Positions 62,670 through 64,000 of a DNA stretch of 64,000 bases are shown here, piece by piece. Each line of letters starts with the position of its first letter. Position 1 is the stretch's first letter. This DNA is from Rhizomicrobium palustre (GTDB lineage: Bacteria; Pseudomonadota; Alphaproteobacteria; Micropepsales; Micropepsaceae): NCBI RefSeq assembly GCF_011761565.1, contig NZ_JAASRM010000001.1, positions 2,728,139 to 2,792,138 on the forward strand, read 5' to 3'. A program made the position numbers and the translations under genes. Under the pieces are notes generated by a model, which did no database searches, had not been told where the DNA came from, and saw nothing but the letters and a program-made list of their open reading frames with translations.

Positions 62670-64000
62670 ATGAGATTGAACTTGAAAATGAAGCTGGGCG
62701 CCGCATTTGCGATCGTCTTGGCGATGTCTGCGGCGGGAATGCTGGTAGGCCTGCAGAAGGCAAGCAATCTCAACGAAGCGTTCAACGACGCGGTGGACAA
62801 CAATGTGGCGCGTATTGTTCTGTCTACGGATATTCGTAAGGATACGCTCCGCGTAGCCTCTGATATCCGCGAGATGATCATCCGCACCGATCAGGTAGGG
62901 ATGCAGGAAACGGCGCGGACGATTGAAACCGAGGCAAATCACGCCCGGGCAACTGCGGCCCGCTTGCACGAGATCGCAAGTGCCGATGGCAAGCCGATGG
63001 TAGAAGCCTTTTTGGGAAGCTTCGATACCTACATGCGCTACATAAACCAGGTAAGTCAGCTCGCGCTCGCCAACCGGAACGAAGAAGCGCACAAGATACT
63101 CGTTGAGCAGGCACGCCCGGCAAGGCTAGCCGCAGACGCGGATCTGCAAAAGGTCATCGATCTCAATAACCGACAGCTCGCGCAAGCCAAGAGCGATACC
63201 GACACGATGTATGCGATGGCCCGCACGGTGCTTCTGTCGCTGCTGGTCTGCTCGACGCTTGTCGCCTTCGCGGCTGCAGGTTGGATCATCTTTACCATTA
63301 GCAAAGCGGTAAACTCGGCTCTCAGATTGGCTACCGCCGTTGCGTCTGGTGATTTGAATGCGACCGCGGCTTCGGCCTCTAATGACGAAATCACTGACCT
63401 CATCAACGCGCTAAACAAAATGGTGGCCAAGCTGAAAGACGTTATCGCCACCGTCACCTCGGCGGCGGGCAATGTCGCGTCCGGTAGCCAAGAGCTCTCG
63501 GCTGGCGCAGAGCAATTGTCGCAAGGCGCCACGGAGCAAGCCTCGTCAACGGAAGAAGCGTCTTCCTCGGTCGAGGAAATGGCTGCGAATATCAAACAGA
63601 ATGCCGACAATGCGAGCGAAACCGAAAAGATCGCCCGCCAATCTGCGGAAGATGCTCGCGCAAGCGGTGATGCGGTGAACAATGCTGTCAACGCCATGCA
63701 GACGATTGCCGAGAAAATTCTGGTCGTGCAGGAGATCGCGCGCCAGACCGATTTGCTCGCGCTCAACGCAGCTGTTGAGGCTGCCCGTGCTGGAGAGCAT
63801 GGCAAAGGCTTCGCCGTTGTGGCGGCCGAAGTGCGCAAGCTTGCGGAGCGAAGCCAGAGCGCGGCGACCGAGATTTCGTCTTTGTCGAGTGATACCGCAA
63901 AAGCCGCACAGGCAGCGGGGCAGATGCTCGCCAAGCTTGTTCCGGATATCCGGCGCACTGCCGAGCTCGTCTCAGAAATCTCTGCAGCAAGCCGCGAACA
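62670..64000 (+). CDS. Methyl-accepting chemotaxis protein, 3' partial
   Basis: Translating from the ATG at 62670 gives 443 residues without a stop up to the window edge. An N-terminal helix ([20 protein letters not shown]) anchors it, a periplasmic helical-bundle sensor spans about 30-185, a second membrane helix lies at about 187-210 ([20 protein letters not shown]), then a HAMP-like linker and the signalling domain with the conserved hairpin tip [20 protein letters not shown] and [18 protein letters not shown]. It is an inner-membrane chemoreceptor. CGGAG stands upstream of the ATG. Its ligand is unknown; closeness to rhamnose genes is suggestive at most. Confidence 0.92.
   Translation, partial: MRLNLKMKLGAAFAIVLAMSAAGMLVGLQKASNLNEAFNDAVDNNVARIVLSTDIRKDTLRVASDIREMIIRTDQVGMQETARTIETEANHARATAARLHEIASADGKPMVEAFLGSFDTYMRYINQVSQLALANRNEEAHKILVEQARPARLAADADLQKVIDLNNRQLAQAKSDTDTMYAMARTVLLSLLVCSTLVAFAAAGWIIFTISKAVNSALRLATAVASGDLNATAASASNDEITDLINALNKMVAKLKDVIATVTSAAGNVASGSQELSAGAEQLSQGATEQASSTEEASSSVEEMAANIKQNADNASETEKIARQSAEDARASGDAVNNAVNAMQTIAEKILVVQEIARQTDLLALNAAVEAARAGEHGKGFAVVAAEVRKLAERSQSAATEISSLSSDTAKAAQAAGQMLAKLVPDIRRTAELVSEISAASRE

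Overview
The window reads as chromosomal DNA of a GC-rich Gram-negative alphaproteobacterium. Signs of this are a long TonB-dependent receptor of the Caulobacter/Xanthomonas style, an OxyR with the Gram-negative cysteine pair, alphaproteobacterial-type L-rhamnose genes (RhaI of the P. stutzeri type, a DeoR regulator, an FGGY RhaK), an FAH-family/aldehyde dehydrogenase pair like the end of the Caulobacter pentose pathway, and two imperfect palindromic intergenic elements of a kind common in this class. The genus cannot be fixed from the sequence. No tRNA, rRNA, CRISPR array, prophage or insertion sequence was seen.

Left flank, 1-8 kb: the end of a sensor histidine kinase, a GH3-family adenylating enzyme, a small orphan, an HSL-type esterase, oxyR divergent from mntH with an OxyR-like operator between them, and a lysine 6-aminotransferase-like gene.

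From about 8 to 61 kb the window is dominated by plant cell-wall polysaccharide genes, centred on rhamnogalacturonan I and its arabinan/galactan side chains. They are a secreted GH105-DUF4861 fusion, GH51, GH39 and GH43 side-chain enzymes, a type B carboxylesterase, two signal-peptide-bearing PL22 oligogalacturonate lyases, a rhamnogalacturonan acetylesterase, a Tat-type esterase, a GH28, a PL26-type exo-rhamnogalacturonan lyase, a DUF6250-like protein, a TonB-dependent receptor, a 1270-residue secreted protein of unknown function, and an operon rhaM - GH35 - cytosolic GH105 - GPH transporter. It ends in complete L-rhamnose catabolism: rhaT earlier in the locus, then rhaK, rhaD, rhaI, a lactaldehyde reductase and a DeoR regulator. 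Interspersed are genes with other or uncertain roles: a cysteine-repeat secreted protein, a DEAD-box helicase, an FAH-family dehydratase with an aldehyde dehydrogenase (probable last steps of oxidative pentose use), an ACS-type MFS transporter, and an ABC ATPase with a permease-M1 peptidase fusion.

Inferred working model: the TonB receptor brings oligosaccharides into the periplasm. Tat- and Sec-exported lyases, esterases and glycosidases trim them there. Free rhamnose enters by RhaT and an unsaturated galacturonyl-rhamnose disaccharide may enter by the GPH carrier. The disaccharide would be split by the cytosolic GH105, and rhamnose goes through mutarotase, isomerase, kinase and aldolase to DHAP and lactaldehyde. 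The pathway for unsaturated galacturonate and the upper pentose steps are not in the window. Right flank, 61-64 kb: a LuxR-type regulator divergent from a methyl-accepting chemotaxis protein that runs off the end.

The best candidates for something new are the 1270-residue orphan at 45.5-49.3 kb, the AT-rich dyads repeated about 40 bp upstream of several pectin genes, the cluster of Tat substrates, and the seven-repeat cysteine protein.
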